A stretch of DNA of 64,000 bases from Episyrphus balteatus (lineage: Eukaryota; Arthropoda; Insecta; Diptera; Syrphidae): NCBI RefSeq assembly GCF_945859705.1, contig NC_079134.1:45314402-45378401 (forward strand). Direction: 5' to 3'. The position numbers and the translations under genes are program-made. Shown here piece after piece: positions 25,501-40,500 of this stretch; within the stretch, counting starts at the first letter, position 1, and every line of letters starts with the position of its first letter. The notes beneath the pieces were generated by a model. It saw only the letters and a list, made by a program, of their open reading frames with translations, was not told the origin of the DNA and ran no database searches.

Positions 25501-28500
25501 GCATAAATTCACATACACACCGGTTAGCTTGATTGAGGTATATGGTACATTTTTTTTACACATCTCGTTTTCGTGGAACAATTTGGTAACCAAATTATGT
25601 AGGACTTAGAGTTGGAGGACACAGTAGGTACTCTAAAATTTAAGGTAACAGGGTTTTAATAGGTATTTTGCATATGGATTGAGATTTAAAAAAAAGCTCT
25701 GGAAGAGACACGTCCCTTACTTTGGCGGACACTTTGTGGCGGAATCAAAAAAAATTTATCTCATTAATTGTAGCTAATTAAATGCTAATTTGTTGCGCAA
25801 ACCAAAAATTTGTAGCTCGCATAGTTTTTGAATTATTGAATTTTCCGCTAAGATAAACCTGAAGTTAGCGGACAAAATCTGAAATGATTGAAATTAATAA
25901 GTTTAGTTGACCTCCAAATTTGTAGCTTTTTAAATGCTTTTCAATTAAATAAACTTGGTTTTTGTAGCTTGAACAGTTTTTTTTTTTTTTTGTTATTCAA
26001 AATTCCGCTAAAATAAGACTGAAGTTAGCGGACGAAAGTAGGAAAATTAATATTTTTTTGATGCCCAAAATTGTAGCTAATTAAATGCTAATTTGTTGCG
26101 CTAAAATTAATTTTGTAGCTCCTCTCAGTCATTTTCTATTCCAATTTGAAGTTTAAAAAGTGCACTTCCTGTTCGCTGTACCAACGGACGAAAATTTAAG
26201 AAAGACTTTTTTAAATTTTCGTCTTTTTTAAATTTGTGCAACAAATTAGCATTTAATTAGCTACAATTTCGGGCATCAAAAAAATATTAATTTTTCTACT
26301 TTCGTCCGCTAACTTCAGTCTTATTTTAGCGGAATTTTGAATAACACAAAAACTGTTCAAGCTACAAAAACCAAGTTTATGTAATTGAAAAGCATTTAAA
26401 AAGCTACAAATTTGGAGGTCAACTAAACTTATTAATTTCAATCATTTCAGATTTTGTCCGCTAACTTCAGGTTTATCTTAGCGGAAAATTCAATAATTCA
26501 AAAACTATGCGAGCTACAAATTTTTGGTTTGCGCAACAAATTAGCATTTAATTAGCTACAATTAATGAGATAAATTTTTTTTGATTCCGCCAAAAAGTGT
26601 CCGCCAAAGTAAGGGACGTGGAAGAGACCGGTTATGAGGGAAAGGAAAAAGGAACAATTGAGTTTATAAGGGACCTTAGCCAGCATGCCTTTGATCACTT
26701 AAGACACTTGACACTCTTTAATTATTATGTTCAGAATAACTCAGAAACTATGACGGATTTGATAAATGTATACAAATTCTATGAAATAAAATAAAATAAA
26801 ATGCACGACTGGGTCACACGTACTTGCTCTTATGATAAAAAGTAGGTACATAAATATTAGCTTAAAAGTGAAATTTTTACGATTTTTACGATCACGAACA
26901 AAACTTAAAAAAAAATGTTTGTTATCTGTGTGCCTGGTTTGAATAAAATCGGTTTATACTTCTTAGGTACATTAACGAGATATTTGTAAATAAACAAAAT
27001 GTCAGTTTTCGCAAAAAATGTCCATATTTCCATTATCCGAATTTTTTTTTGAGAAAAACTAAAAACGCAATTTGATTAGAATAACAAAGGTGATTACCTA
27101 TGTAAATTGTACACCATTATGTACAATTAAACCGAAATCGTAAGAACAGTGTTAAAGAAAATTTCAGTTTCTTATTATCCGAGGTGAGATAATAAAAAAA
27201 AAAAAAAATCAATCTTGGAAATTACTCAAAAATCATCTGTACCAAATTTCAAAAAATCCGTCCATTCGTTTGCAGCTTCATGTACAGGTGGAAATGAAGA
27301 CGCACAGGCTCACAGTGGTTCCTTTGGCGCCAAAATTCATTTGCAAAGAAATTTCTTGACGAAATATCATGAAATTTGGTACACTTAAGGATGGAGAATA
27401 CGGAAAAGCTCCAAAATGGCGGCAAGAATAAGCGGTTAGATAGATTTTTCTTTTTCAAAACAGTATATACCTACACATATGCTAGAAATTCACTTAATTC
27501 ATGTCAACAACGTGCTCGATCTTAGATTTAAGATGCATTGGTTCAAAAAATTCAAAAATTTTGAAAACAAAGTCCAAAAAGTGCCAAATTAGCGAAACCC
27601 TTTTTATGATTTTTTTTTCACGTTACTTCATAAATTTCTTTAGCACAATTTTGGCATCGCTCCTATTTATTGTTCATAAAAAAAATTGAATGTTAAATGG
27701 TTGCCATCTGTGTTTAAGAGTAAAATATTCTAAAAGATGATGTAATGAAAAATTTCAATGTTCAATAAAACTGAGTATTTATTATTTCGCTGAACCAAAA
27801 TATATTTTTTCGATAGATTTTTATATTCTAAATTCAAATCCGAAGTCAAACAAAATTTATAACATCACGTTTCGAAGATTTTGAACTTATAAAAGTGTGT
27901 AGAGCTGAAAGACGATATTTAGTGTCAAATTTAAGGTACCTTATATCGTCAATTTTAAAAATTCAGAGGGGCTCTGGGTCAAACTTGCCCAGTTTTATTA
28001 TGTAGTGGCCTGTTTTAAGGCTAGAAGCGCTGAACGTGATTGTATTGTTTAGGTCCTTTTTTGTTGGTATCAAATCAAAGATTAATCTAATAACCTTTCT
28101 GACATCACATTTTTTAAGCTATTTGTTTTTATCTATACAATTTATTTTAAAAAATATCAAAATACGAGAAAAATTAGACAAAAATTTTGTTGCAATGATG
28201 TTAAAATAAGTGTAATAATGTCTTCTTTCATAATTCAGAGGTCTGCCGGATTAAAGCTTGGTATTTTATCCCCAAGTCTGTGGGAACATTACAAGAAATG
28301 AATGACTAAACTTCCAAATTCTTACTCTGGTTTCGAAAAGTACACGTTACATTCAATTTGAAATTAAATTCGTCATTTAAACTGCGATGATTCCTTGTTC
28401 GTCTTTGCAGCCTTGAGTCCTAAGCTCATCATAAACCTCGAAATGTTTCTATGATTTTTTAGAAGAAATTAAGTTAAGCAATTATTCCTATCCTCTATAC

Positions 28501-31500
28501 AAAAACTTATTTCGCTTATAATACACGGTTAAAAATTCTGTAGTAGTTTTTATTACAACCTTTGGAATAAGGCCTTTTTCAAAACAAAAATTATTTTTAA
28601 TATTGCGATTTCATTAAACAGTTTTTTAATAATTTTTTTTATTAATTTCAAATACAAAAAATTAAAATGTATTAGTTTTATATACAAAACATTAAAATGT
28701 AAAAAGCATTAATATATATGAAAATTTAATCAAAAATTAATTCCTTTGCACCTAAATTATAACTTTTCTTTTTTTTTAATACAAGAAAATCAAATTTTTA
28801 TCAAATGGAAGCCATTTTCAAAAAGAAAGAATTTTTTTTTGTGCCTGGATTTAATGTTATCTCTAGGGTAAAAGCGGGTGAGATGGCATACCTTTTTTGT
28901 TTTTGTCATATTTTTCAAAGTAAACCACATTTCATATTTCTAACAATGCAAAAATGTTCTATATTCAATATCCAACGTATTGTTTGTTTTACAGAATTTT
29001 ATATTTTAAATTTATGTTTTTAAATTAATATAGAAAAAAAGTTTAAAAAAATCCATCTCCCCCTATAGGGTGGGGTAGATGGCGCATGAGTTTGTTCTAG
29101 GTTTCTATTGCCAAATATATTGCACAAATGGTTGAACGATGTGAAGGAGTCAAGCACCAATGCATGCCGTATAATAGATTGCAATAAATAAATTTTGAAT
29201 TTTGAACTTGGCTGAATTACTTAAAAAAAATATTTCGAGGGTGTTATGGCACATGCTAACACTATACTCAATTAAAAAATTCTAGTAGGGGATGCGCCAT
29301 TTCACCCGCAAAAAACTGCGCCATCTCACCTTTTTGCGGATAATTCATATTCGTAAGCACCCATAAAAAGCAGATAGAACTAGAGCTCAGATTTCAGACG
29401 CAATGCATAACTTATACCCTCTTGTATGTATTGGTGTATCAAGGGCATCTAAGATCCCAACGACTCACAAAATATCGGAACAAAAAAAAAAAAAAGGGCG
29501 AAAAAAAAATTCGAAAAAAATCATCACATGATTTGCTTTTAAATTTTTTTTATTTTTGTATCACAGATAAAGAAACGAATACTGGCTACTTCGATTTAAA
29601 ATATTTAAAGAAAGCTAAAAATATTTTTCATACATTTTTAGAGCAATAATTGTAAAAGATATTTAAAGTGTGCCATCTCCCCCGCCGCGCCATCTCACCC
29701 GCTTTTACCCTACCTGGAAAAGTACCTATGTATTCGGAAAACTGTTCGGAAAAATGCATTTGGTAACCTGTTTTCTGATAAAAAATAAAAAATCTGAATT
29801 TGCACTTGAAGGAGCTTTTTGTTTCTTCGAAGTAAAATGTATGAATTAGTGACAAAATTTGTTCGGCTATGATAAGATTTTACACCGAACCATTTTACAT
29901 CGAACAACCCCTGTTTGAAACTTCATCCAAACTTAGATGACGTCAGAACTTTTTTCAGAAATTATGCTTAAGACTTTCTTAATATGAAGTTTAAAACTTA
30001 TCTATGAGAGCAACATTGATTGGTTCAAATTTTACTAATAACACAAAATTTCTGCTGGACATTCGATTAAAGTTGACTGATTCAGAGTGTTTCTACAGTA
30101 AATAATGGAAAGTGTTGTATTTCTGCTAGATGAGGTGTTAGCCGGGTATATTGCCAGAGGGTAGAAGATATACCACATAATGTACCTATATAATAATATA
30201 GATTGATGTCTGATGGTGATGGAATGATTTCTTGGCTTTATGTAACTACTGCACACACTTACAAATACCTTCTCGCCATTGCATTGAATATAATTGAGTA
30301 TGTTTCTGGGACAAAAGTCAGCAGGAACAACATCAGATAATTTGATGAATTACTCTGTCTGATAGAGTAATTGGATTATTTTGTATATGTGTTATCAGGT
30401 TTTTGGACTTTATAATACATAATATAAAAGTACGAAGTAGGTAAGCCAGAAGCTTAACATTCAAACACAATTTAAAGATACATAAAGGTGCATAAATTTG
30501 TCAAACAAATAAATTATATAATAATAATTAAATTAATATAAAGAGGCAATTTTCGAAATTTTCTCATCTTTGTGTGTGTTTCGGAATTCAATTTAATTCC
30601 CTATGGCATTTTAGTTTAAATATGATCGCATTATTATAATAATAATTAAATTGCTTTTTGTGACCGAATTGGAATGTCTTATTATACAAAAGGAAGAAAA
30701 TTCTGTAATTTTGTTTAGCTTCAGGCTATTTTTGAGTTTTGGGTCTTTGTGTTATTGGCTTTGAATTAATATAAAATAATGTTCAATTATCTTATGAGTT
30801 TTTTTTTTTTAAGTTATGTATAATATAAATGCATACGTAGGTTTGCATGTGTCAATAACATTAATATCAATAAATTAATTTGATCTTTTGATTTTTAAAC
30901 TTAAAGTAATTGAATTCTGAGTCTAAACTCCAGGCACTGTTTTAGATTCTTATCAAAGAAATTGCCAACTCAAAGCATCTTTCGTAATTTCAATCATTTC
31001 TGATGGGAACTTTCCTGATACCAATATTCCGTGAATCGCTTTCGTAGATGACTGCTTCCACTACACGCCTCTCAAGTTTAACCAAAATTTTTAAGAATAC
31101 AGATGCTGAGAATCGACTCACAAATGACAACTCGCTTGGTTCTTCCCATTATGTCGATAGCAACAACAAATTCAAGATAATTACACTGGTCTGCAAAATT
31201 TATCTTTTTTTTCTCCTTCAAATAATTTTTTTTTTAATTAAAAATAAATTTGGTTAAAAAATCTCAAAAAAACTACTAATCTCAAAAACACGAGTCTGAT
31301 CGAATTTTTTTGAATTCGGATTCAAAATCAGCACACTAAAATCTATTAGAAAAGTATACTTTTGTTCTTGGGAGAAAAAATATGAGTTTTTAATGATCAA
31401 TTTCTCTATGGTAAGATATGCCAAACCTACTTAACTTATTTAAATTTAGATATATGTATCTCGAATAAGAAAAGAGATATTGAGGAGATTGAAACTGAAT

Positions 31501-34500
31501 TTGAAAGAAAAAAATAAGTTCTTTTATAAACCGTGAATAGTTTAGTTGAAAAAGTTTACATTACGCCATAATATTGCTTCGAAAACAGCAAAAAAAATGT
31601 GTAAATGTTTTGGGTGAGTCTCCTCCAATATTCAAGGAACAGTGAAAATTCTCCAGCATCATACTAATAAGGCGTATCATTTTAGTAAGTATACTAAAAC
31701 AGAATGTGACACGATACAGCTTCAGTCTATTTGCGCTTTGATATGGAGCTTTGAATACAATATAAAGGTTGTGTATATTGATGTACAATTCCCAGGTTTT
31801 CTCTAAGCTTAGTGTGAATGTCTGGTCAATGGTAGCCTTTCGACCTTTGAAACCCTTCTGATGAAGTCCAATTAAACCTATAAAAGGCTTTAGACTTAGG
31901 TTTCACTCATCAAGCAAACTTTCCCCCGGCTCCACGATTTCTAGATTATTCTTATTCTGGCTACTCGTTTGTAGTTTTATTAACTTCATCACCATTTAGC
32001 AGCTGGTTAAAATAATTTTGCCACTATTGCTATAAGGAATTCTGTATCTCACTAATTTGCGCTATCTTCTGCTTCTTGGTGATTGCGTTTATCACATCGG
32101 AGACTACGGTGAACCTTCCTCATCTATTTGGATGAATTTGGCCCTTCATTCCAAGCGCCAAGAAGCGTCTGAAGCGTCATTTGCCTGATATTTTATCTTA
32201 TACTTAATCACTCAAACATTTTTTAACTTTACAATGTATAAATTTCACAATTTATTAAAAAAGGATACATTTTATTTAAAAAAATACATGTACAAGGAAT
32301 CAGTTATTTGTAAAGCACGTGCTTCCTTTCCAAAGGTATTCTACATTCTCGATTATTCATTCTATTGGAAAATGTAAATTTTATCACTCTATCTATAAGA
32401 AGAAGAAGATAGATTTCAGAAAAAAAGTTTCTTCAAATTGTCTTGAGAAAATTCACAAGTGTCTCCAAAATCATAAACATTAATAGCTTACTTGAAGCAT
32501 ATACATATTCAAATTCAAACAAAGATTATATTGTCAAAGATACTTCCTCCTTTTTTTTTTTTGTGAAATATATACAAACATATTATGTTAACACATGTCT
32601 TTGTATAAGGATTATGAAACAGCCCTTCAGGTAATATATTTGATCTTCTCCTGGAAACTTTGTTGTGTTGTTTTTGTCTTGTTAATACGTTATATTGATT
32701 TCACAAGCAAATTTACAAATTTACCTCGAGCATATGGCAACGTTATCTTCAAAGCCATGAGATATTTTTTTAATTAAATGGATTTTTTTCTTTTTTTAAA
32801 TCCCATTCTTAGATACTTATTGAAAAATTCTTAAAGTAGGTCACGTGCATCCGAAAGCAATATTACAAGTGTTTCGTATTTTAAATAACCTAAACAGTTT
32901 TCTATACGATTTGTATTGCACCATTATATAACTCTTCAAAAAAAAAAAAAAAATTGTTTCATTTTGATTCTATGTATTTTTTTTTTTATTTTTATATTTT
33001 CACAGATTCACGACCAGGATAAATTAAAATTCAAACAATGTTCGTACAATTGGTGGGACCACAGCTTGGCAATCGGTGAAGTTTTGTTTTTGGCTTGGGG
33101 CATTCGAGTTTGTTATAACGTACGGAATGCAGAATCCTTGTACAATGAAGCCCGTTTAATATCGTACGCCATTTACAACATTGCTATTGTCAATATAACA
33201 ATGATAGCTTTTCAGTAAGTACATATTATTTATATAAACAATACTCATTGTAGTTTAGGGGGATAAGCTTCAAATAAGATATAATTTTAATATTAAAGGA
33301 TTTGTTTTTTTTTTTTTTTTTAATATGTTCTTAAAATTCTACATAATTTCGACACCGAGTCAAATAAATAAGCATTCTTTATTTGGTTTTATTAATAACC
33401 TATTAGTTACCTAATTGTTTTTAATAACAGCCATCATAATGATAAATATCTCATTTCTTTTAAATATCTCAACTAAAAACAAAACTGGAATTGAATTGCC
33501 AAATATAATGCAATTAAATTATTTATTATGAAGTGGGTCACTGGGGTGTATGCGTAATATTTCGTAGTATTACAATAATTTTGAGGTTTTATAAAACTTT
33601 CCAATGTTTGAGCAAACTGTCAGTTAAAGTTGTTACAAAATGTATTACAAATGATGGATTTTGGTAATTTAATATTTCTGAATTAGAAACCCTGTATTGT
33701 TAGTGTTGAACATACAAGAATATGCCTGAACTCGGTAACACGGATATTTAGATAAACAAACTTATTTGAAAAGTTTTATCAATTTTTAATCCTTAGAATA
33801 TAAAAGCTTTGCTTACCTTCAAAAGCAGTATGCTAATTAATTTACTGTATAGGTATACCAAAGAATTTTTGGAATTTTTTTTATATGAATAGTTGTAAAT
33901 ATTTAAACATTTTTCAAAAAAAAAAAAATAATAATAATAACGGAATGCCATTCTTAAGAAATTTTTATCAGCACATAAAGCTAATTTTCAAAAATTCATC
34001 GGCTCCTTTCCAAAAATATAAATCACAACAAAAACATTACTGTTAAAAAAGGAGCCAAGTTCTCCTATGTTGAAATTATGCTGGCACAAAAAGTACTGAG
34101 ATGTAAAAGTGTACCAAGTTCTAAAGTTTGGGTTCAAATTCGTATCAATAAAATTTTGATTGTTCTCTCGACAATTTTTCTTTTAATTACCGATTTTTAA
34201 AGTTATTTCAAAAATTGCCAAGTAAACAATCAAAATTTTATTGATACGAATTTGAACCCAAACTTTAGAACTTGGTACACTTTTACATCTCAGTACTTTT
34301 TGTGCCAGCATTATTTCAACATAGGAGAACTTGGCTCCTTTTTTAACAGTAATGTTTTTGTTGTGATTTCACTACTTTTTGCAAGGTATGGCTGTAGAAT
34401 TGAAAATCTCTATATTTGATGAAAATTCAGTGAAAATGGGCGGTTGCCACGCCCCCTGGCTGAAATTGTCAAATTTTAAATTTTTTCCCTTGTACAAACT

Positions 34501-37500
34501 ACCAGCTCTACCATTCTACCAAATTTCAAGATTCTACGATAATCAGAAGTGCTTTATTATATTTAATGAAAATTCAGCGGAAATGGGCGGATGCCACGCC
34601 CCCTGGCTGAAATTCTCAAATTTTAAATTTTTTCCTTTGTACAAACTACCAGCTCTACCATTCTATCAAATTTCAAGATTCTACGATAATCAGAAGTGCT
34701 CTATAATATTTGATGATAATTCAGCGGAAATGGGCGGATGCCACGCCCCCTGAATTGAAAATCTCAAATTTTCGATTTTTCCCTTTGTATACACCACAAG
34801 CCCTATCACCGTGTAAAATTTCAAGTTTCTACGTTAACGGGAAGTTCTCCATAATTTTGATGATCTGTCAGTGAGTGAGTGAGTGAGTGAGTCAGTCAGT
34901 CAGTCAGTTACGGTTTTTGCGATTTTTGAAGCCCTATATCTCAGAAACTACTCATCGTAGGAGGCTTAAATTTTGTGAGGAGTTTGGTTTTGACAAGCTT
35001 AATAAATGTAGCGAGTTTGAAATTTCTAGCATCTTTGGTGTGGAAGTTAGAGGGGGGTCGAAAATGGCCTGAGTTGTTTCCTGTAAATAAGGGTGTAGTG
35101 CCAAAGTTGCTAGAGAACTTGGCTGGGCACTACCGTGCCCCTTGATATTTAAGAAAAATAAAAAATCATGTGTGCAATTCACTAGTGGTAAAAGAGAAAC
35201 CTTAAAAAATCATTTTTCTTGCAAAAAAAAACTACACCATTAAAAAGCTTTAACATTTTCCTAAAGAACAAAGTCATACTTAAATTTTTACTATGCGCAA
35301 AAAGTATAAAAAAAATTTATTCAAAACAATGTATGTAAAAAGCAAAAAAAATAAATTTTTTTTTCTTCTAAAACCATTAAATCAATTTTTTTATGACAAC
35401 TAATAATAAATTTTATATCATTTGAAAGCTCATTATTTCATCTTTTATATGACGCTTCAATCATATTTCTACCATGCCTACAAAGAAAAGTTAGAATTTT
35501 TTAAGCAAACCATGTCGAAATTTGAAACTGAGGTTACGGTATTTCCTACACTGAGGTAAAAAACAACTTAAAATTAACCAAAAACCACGTTGATTCAACT
35601 GTTTTTCGGAATGATTTTGCGTTGAAGACGAAAATTTTAAAATCAAAGTAAAATATCGTTAGTTTAAAGTGGTTTGCCGTTATAAAACATTTTTAAATCA
35701 AAGTTGTTTCAACTTTGAAAAAAAGCATCAATTTATTAAAAAAAAAAAAAAGAAAAAACTGGCAGCCGCTGGGGATCGAACCTACAACTCTTGGGTCACT
35801 AGGTGAATGCTTTACCACTGTGCTATCTCACTGTTTGAAATAAGGGTGATAAAATGCTACAAAAGCTGAAGTCCGACAAAAATAAAAAAAATTCTTAAGT
35901 TGTTTCAATTATAATTTAAAGATATTTCATGTTAGTTTTTTCAACATTGCATCAACGTTGAACATTTTACATTTTACGTTGCGTTTTTTCCCTCAGTGTA
36001 CACTGGTGGCTGGTCATGGGCAATAGATTTCCACAGGTGTTTCAAGGTATTTCTCAAGTTTTTTAATTTAACATTGTGTAGCTTGTAGTTAAGGGTACAG
36101 CTATGAAATGAGAGCTTATATTATCACGATGCTCAATAAAGTTAAATAAAATTTGTTTTTGTAGGTATGTGCTCTAGATCAAAAGATATAAGGTGTTTAA
36201 AAAAAGAACATCTTTTCACCGTTATCTCAGGATTTTGAATATGAAATCAACTGAATTATAGTTTTTTCTATTACCTATCTACTGTATAAATTTCATTCAT
36301 CTATCTATTAAAATAAAAAAGTTATAATCAATTGATTTTTCCTGACGATTTTTCATTTCATCGTGTTTCACTACGATACTAAAGAAGTTTTCACTTCAAT
36401 TTGTTCATACATTTGATAAAAATGATACAAACACTATTTTAGTTAGAAAGTGGGATCTGTTTGCCAAAGTCCACAGCAAGGCAGAGTTGAGGGACCCATA
36501 TTTTTAACGAATAGAAGTTATTTTTTTATTACTAAATACAAAAAAAAAAAAAACAAACAGACAATGATTAAATGGAAATTCACTAAGAAAAAAAAAACTT
36601 TAGTCAAGTTTCAAAATGGCCAATCTATTGTAAATTTTACTCGGTTATAACGCGCCAAAAGAAGTATATAACTTCAAAAATTAAAAGCGTCACATTAAAT
36701 TCTGGTATACCTAGTATTTTTTTCCATTAAAATAAATGTACCACATACGCCACAGTGACCGTTTAAGTTAATATGTTAAAAATTGATAAAATTGCAGCTG
36801 AAGTAATAAAAATAGTTGCATTCATTAATTTGTTATCATTGACTTATTGAATTATGTATACCAGTTATGCTGGAAACATGAGACATTTTCAACTAGGTAT
36901 ATTAAACTTGAACTATGTACCTACAAATGTATTTTGATTTTCTGCAATTAAATCTTTCGCCCAGAAAACCGAAAATTATCAAATATTTGCCTGAAGTCCT
37001 CTTCTTTGACGTTTCTAGTTATTACGATAGTATTGCTTAGTTATGTCCACACATCATGCATCAAACCAGCCCCAAGACATTTGTTGTTATTGCAAAAATG
37101 TCAATGTTGTTCATTGAAATAAATATCAGGCAGTATAAAATGATTGGAAGGTATTAAACCTACTTCAAAATCCATTTCATTTAAGAAAAAAAAAAGTGAC
37201 GAAATTAAAAATTTGATGGTAGCAAACAGTTTTATTGGTGAAAACATTCAATTAAAAGCAAATATTATTTTTTAAAGCAAATTAAAAATTTACAGCTCTA
37301 CATATTGAACTGTTAATCATCATTAATGTAAAGTAACCGTAAGCGTGGAATTAATTTAGAATATCATTTACACTCAACATGCTGTTAATACATTGTAGAT
37401 AAATTAGGCCTTATAACACATTTCGAAGGGCCAAAAACTAAGGCCAACTATAATTCAAAGGTTTATTTTCTAAAAGCTTTAATATATTCTGAAATAGAAC

Positions 37501-40500
37501 TACAAAAGGTTAAAGGTTTTTTCTCATGTAAATTCAACTACATATGTATTTGTTTGGTATCAATATTATTTTGATACAATTTGTATATTTGAAATTTTGT
37601 GTTCAATCCGCCATTTTGATTGTGTGTAAACCAATTAGCATTGTTAATTCAATATAAATGGCATTAATGTTCTTCAACAAGGATGCTGATCTGTTTGTTT
37701 GTATAAGAGTGTAAATACATATATGTAAATAGTATATATGTACTCCATTATCCTCTAAAAAAAGGACAAAAACAAAATGTATGTATATGTAATTTAATGA
37801 AGGTTGTTGAGTGAAAGGTTTACAGCTGCCATGTTGAAAAATTGAATCGGGTTAGCTTTGCCTTTGTTGGCATTTTATAACCCTATCAGCACACTCTAAT
37901 TGTTTTTGAAATTAAATTTAGATGGAAAATTCAACACAAACAAGAGAATTTGTTGACGTATGTATGTTGGCACTGTAGTCGTAGTGCGATGCGATGATTG
38001 TGGGAAAATAAATTGCTTGAAACATGGTTTAAACTGATGTGCATATGCAAAAGATTGAATGCAGACTGGTTGACGTGTCATGACTTTTGGGATATACTTA
38101 CTTAATCACATACTTTTTAATGACAAGTCATGACTTTAAAAAAATAATCCGCAAAGAAGACTTTTCAGTGAATTTCAGGGAATGGACCTCGTTACGATTT
38201 ATGTAACTATTAACTTCTCAGCTTTCTCTCTTTTTGGAAAAAAGTTGAATTATATCTCAGTTAATATGGAGTTCAGCTGCAACACCATGACTACACATTA
38301 CATAGTTTTCCCTTGTGAGTAGTAGTGAGTAGGTTCATTTACTAAAATTGATGCATACATATGTCAAAAAAAATCACATTAACCTAAAATATGTTAAATT
38401 TTGCATTGAATAATGATTGTCATTAAATTGTTTTTTTTTTTTTTTTGACGTGATAACGTCTTATAAATCGAAACTTTTAGCAGTGTGGCATAGAATACAA
38501 TTATTAAAAATTAAAAAATACAGTAAAACCCGGATAAGTACCTCACCTTAAATGCCCCATTTTCATAGGCACTAAAGCGGGTAAGGTACTTACAAGAATC
38601 CGCTTAAGTGCTCATAGGCACTTATCTCTATATTTATTTAATTTCAAATGTGTACCTACTTAAAAGAATTTTTTGCAAGTAAATTCAATTATAAGTATTT
38701 GAAATGCCAGGTTATTAAGCGGGAAATTCAAGTAATAGAAAGGTACTTAAAAGATGAATTTTGTATGAAAAAACCCTTAAAATGTTGGTTCTAAAAAAAA
38801 CAAAGGTACTTATGCGGGTAAGGCACTTAAGCGAGAGGCACTTATCCGGGTTTTACTGTAAACTATTAGAGATACAAAAATCTCCTATAGCTTATTTGAA
38901 AGGTAATAAACCTTTCACAAAATATTGATTATAGGTAGTGGAATTTTTTTATTAAAATATAATTTGAAAGATAATACACAAAATTAACGTCTCTAAAATA
39001 TGAATTTTTGAAAAACACCTATTTTTGGGTGTTTTTTTTTATTTTGATCAATTTTTTGAGTTTCTATGAAACATCTCAAACTTATAGGACATAAATGTAT
39101 TGGCCATGCGCATGTACAAAAAATTAGAATTTTAAAAAAAGTTTTTGACTGAATAACGGGAAAAATAAGTTTTTTTGTCCCAATTTTTTTGATCGTTTTG
39201 AACCGTATTTTAATTCTTTCATTTTTATTTAACAGATAAATGAATTAAATTTATACTGCAAATAGAAAAATAAGCAGGACTATTATATTGGTACCTACAT
39301 CAATGCAATTCATTTCATATTCACCATTTTGAGATAACGGTAAACAAGGGTGGATGTAGGATTTTTTTCTGGGGGGGGGGGGGGGGGGCACAAGGGACGG
39401 ATTGGAAAAAAAATCAGCAATAGCAGTTACAAATAAAGTGAAGTATCATACGACTGACTGACAAACAGCGAATTTTAACGACGCACAGTGCGGTATTTTG
39501 GTCTTAACCTGGCCAAAAATATTTGGGCACATTTTCCACATCAAATATGTACCAAATGACAAAGTTATTCGGGAGGAAAAATTTACATTCTGTTGGTACA
39601 GTAAAAGTCACTTAAGTTCTAACCCACTTACCTCCCGATTAGAAGGGAGAGAAAAAAAAATTAAAAATCATAAAATGCACGTACAATCCTGTGTTATAAC
39701 TTTTCTTAAAGCTAGTATTTTTTTTTATTTTATTTTTTGACTCAAGTTGTTTCATTAAATAGTTTTTTTGTGAAATTATGTTTTAAAGATGAAATTTAGA
39801 AAAAAAAATGTTTCACTTTTTAATTGATTTGTATAAAATTTTGCAATATTATGGACATATTTATACCATTATTTAATGACCTGGTAGTTTTTAGTCAAAT
39901 AATACATTCTAATAAATATTAAAGTTCCAAAGAATTAAAAAAAAAAATTGAAACATACCTACACTTTTTCCAGGGGAAACCCAGTTTTTTTTATTTGCAT
40001 TAAAATTTTTTTATATCTCAGAAATATTGTGTTCAAATTGTAGGTCTATTGGAGCCAAATTGACCAAGTTCGGAGTATTTTAATAACTTCAAAACTACTG
40101 CACGGATTCTTTTGAAACACTTTTGGAACACTATTTCTTTCCATATTTTTAAAGGTATCCGTTTAGAAATTTTCTTAAAAACATAATTTTTATAAAAATC
40201 AATAAGTAGAGGGGGCTTTTGAGGAGTTTTTTTTTCAAGGGGTCTTTATTTTCGGGGGTGCAAACTTGGGCAAAGTCTTGAAATGCAAGATTGTTCTACA
40301 TATCCAGCAATAATATATAGGTTATGCAATGGTGTGACGTGTTGCGCTATTTTAAAAACACTAATGTTAGAAAAAAACAACGAACAAATTTTTTTAAGTG
40401 TGTACTTCAACCCCTCCGTATGAAAAATAGAGCTGCATGCAATTGAATTTTGTTTAGAATACCATTCATACCTTGATTGTCGATGTCCATATCAAAATTT

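Larger units (their letters stand above)
24788..33005 (+). other. 8.2-kb intron
   Basis: GTAAGT...CACAG intron between TM4 and TM5. It contains the foldback at 25710-26619, a Helitron-like 3' end near 26800 and the MITE at 28866-29710. The rest (24.8-25.7, 26.85-28.86 and 29.7-33.0 kb) is AT-rich with no coding signal that I can support. Confidence 0.8.
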
